From Lingula anatina (lineage: Eukaryota; Brachiopoda; Lingulata; Lingulida; Lingulidae): a DNA stretch of 64,000 nucleotides. Positions 63,845 to 64,000 of the stretch are shown here, one piece after another. The stretch lies in NCBI RefSeq assembly GCF_001039355.2, contig NW_019775506.1, positions 252,995 to 316,994 of the forward strand, in the 5' to 3' direction. The stretch's first letter is position 1; every line of letters starts with the position of its first letter. Below the pieces are notes generated by a model. That model saw only the letters and a program-made list of their open reading frames with translations, did no database searches and had not been told where the DNA came from. A program made the position numbers and the translations under genes.

Positions 63845-64000
63845 ATTTCACGCAATATCGTCGTCGCCAAATAACACAATGCTTTTGGGTAAACAATAAA
63901 CAATTTGTGTCGTAATTAATGTTAATTTGTTTGATGCTGATTAAGACGAGAGTTTAAATTTGAAATCTAAATGACAAATGCATTACCTTGCATTTCAAAC
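63734..64000 (+). other. Start of Phox2 intron 2, with (TA)n at 63791-63841
   Basis: Begins GTTAGA after the homeodomain codon 46. A TA microsatellite follows 60 bases on. The next exon is not in view. Confidence 0.8.

Noticed and set aside
1-64000. CRISPR arrays, operons, tRNA or rRNA genes
   Set aside because: No array of regular direct repeats with unique spacers, no compact prokaryote-like gene strings, and no recognisable tRNA or rRNA sequence; a tRNA scan was not possible here, so a missed tRNA cannot be fully excluded.

Overview
The window is animal nuclear DNA: AT-rich, gene-sparse, full of microsatellites and short non-autonomous transposons, with spliced genes carrying GT-AG introns. 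A Phox2-type homeobox gene, a heavily intron-split proteinase K-like subtilase and a non-LTR retrotransposon tail of a type common in marine invertebrates suggest a protostome, most likely a lophotrochozoan such as a mollusc or brachiopod. This is inference; the sequence does not fix the species. Two isolated N characters (11583 and 58328) show it is part of an assembled scaffold.

Layout. (1) 1-649: the 3' part of an unrecognised acidic, tryptophan-rich protein, + strand. (2) 650-21,740: no gene I can support. It holds a 348-bp MITE with perfect 22-bp inverted ends (2473-2820), a snap-back element (5033-5137), a pair of ~3.6-kb direct copies (7995-11580 and 12001-16382), the second carrying a 752-bp retrotransposon tail, and another inverted-repeat element (19311-19459). 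(3) 22,063-33,526, + strand: two large exons joined in phase encode an apparently undescribed low-complexity protein of about 2490 residues with four internal repeat systems. (4) 33,527-38,245: 3' UTR and intergenic DNA, including a second, diverged MITE copy. (5) 38,579-46,157, - strand: an 18-exon secreted subtilisin-like protease (421 aa: signal peptide, I9 propeptide, S8 catalytic domain), rebuilt here exon by exon with every phase consistent, with a TATA box upstream. (6) 46,278-54,090: intergenic and probably regulatory DNA. (7) 54,197-63,733, + strand: the first two exons of a Phox2 homolog. The homeodomain is cut at the usual 46/47 intron and the last exon lies beyond the window. Its 9-kb intron contains a candidate enhancer and a 224-bp duplication with an N at the join.

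The three main genes show no common pathway. Phox2 proteins are regulators of neuronal identity; the protease is predicted to be secreted; the function of the large repeat protein is unknown. The duplications abutting the two N characters look more like unmerged haplotypes or contig overlaps than true tandem duplications, and this matters for anyone using the coordinates.
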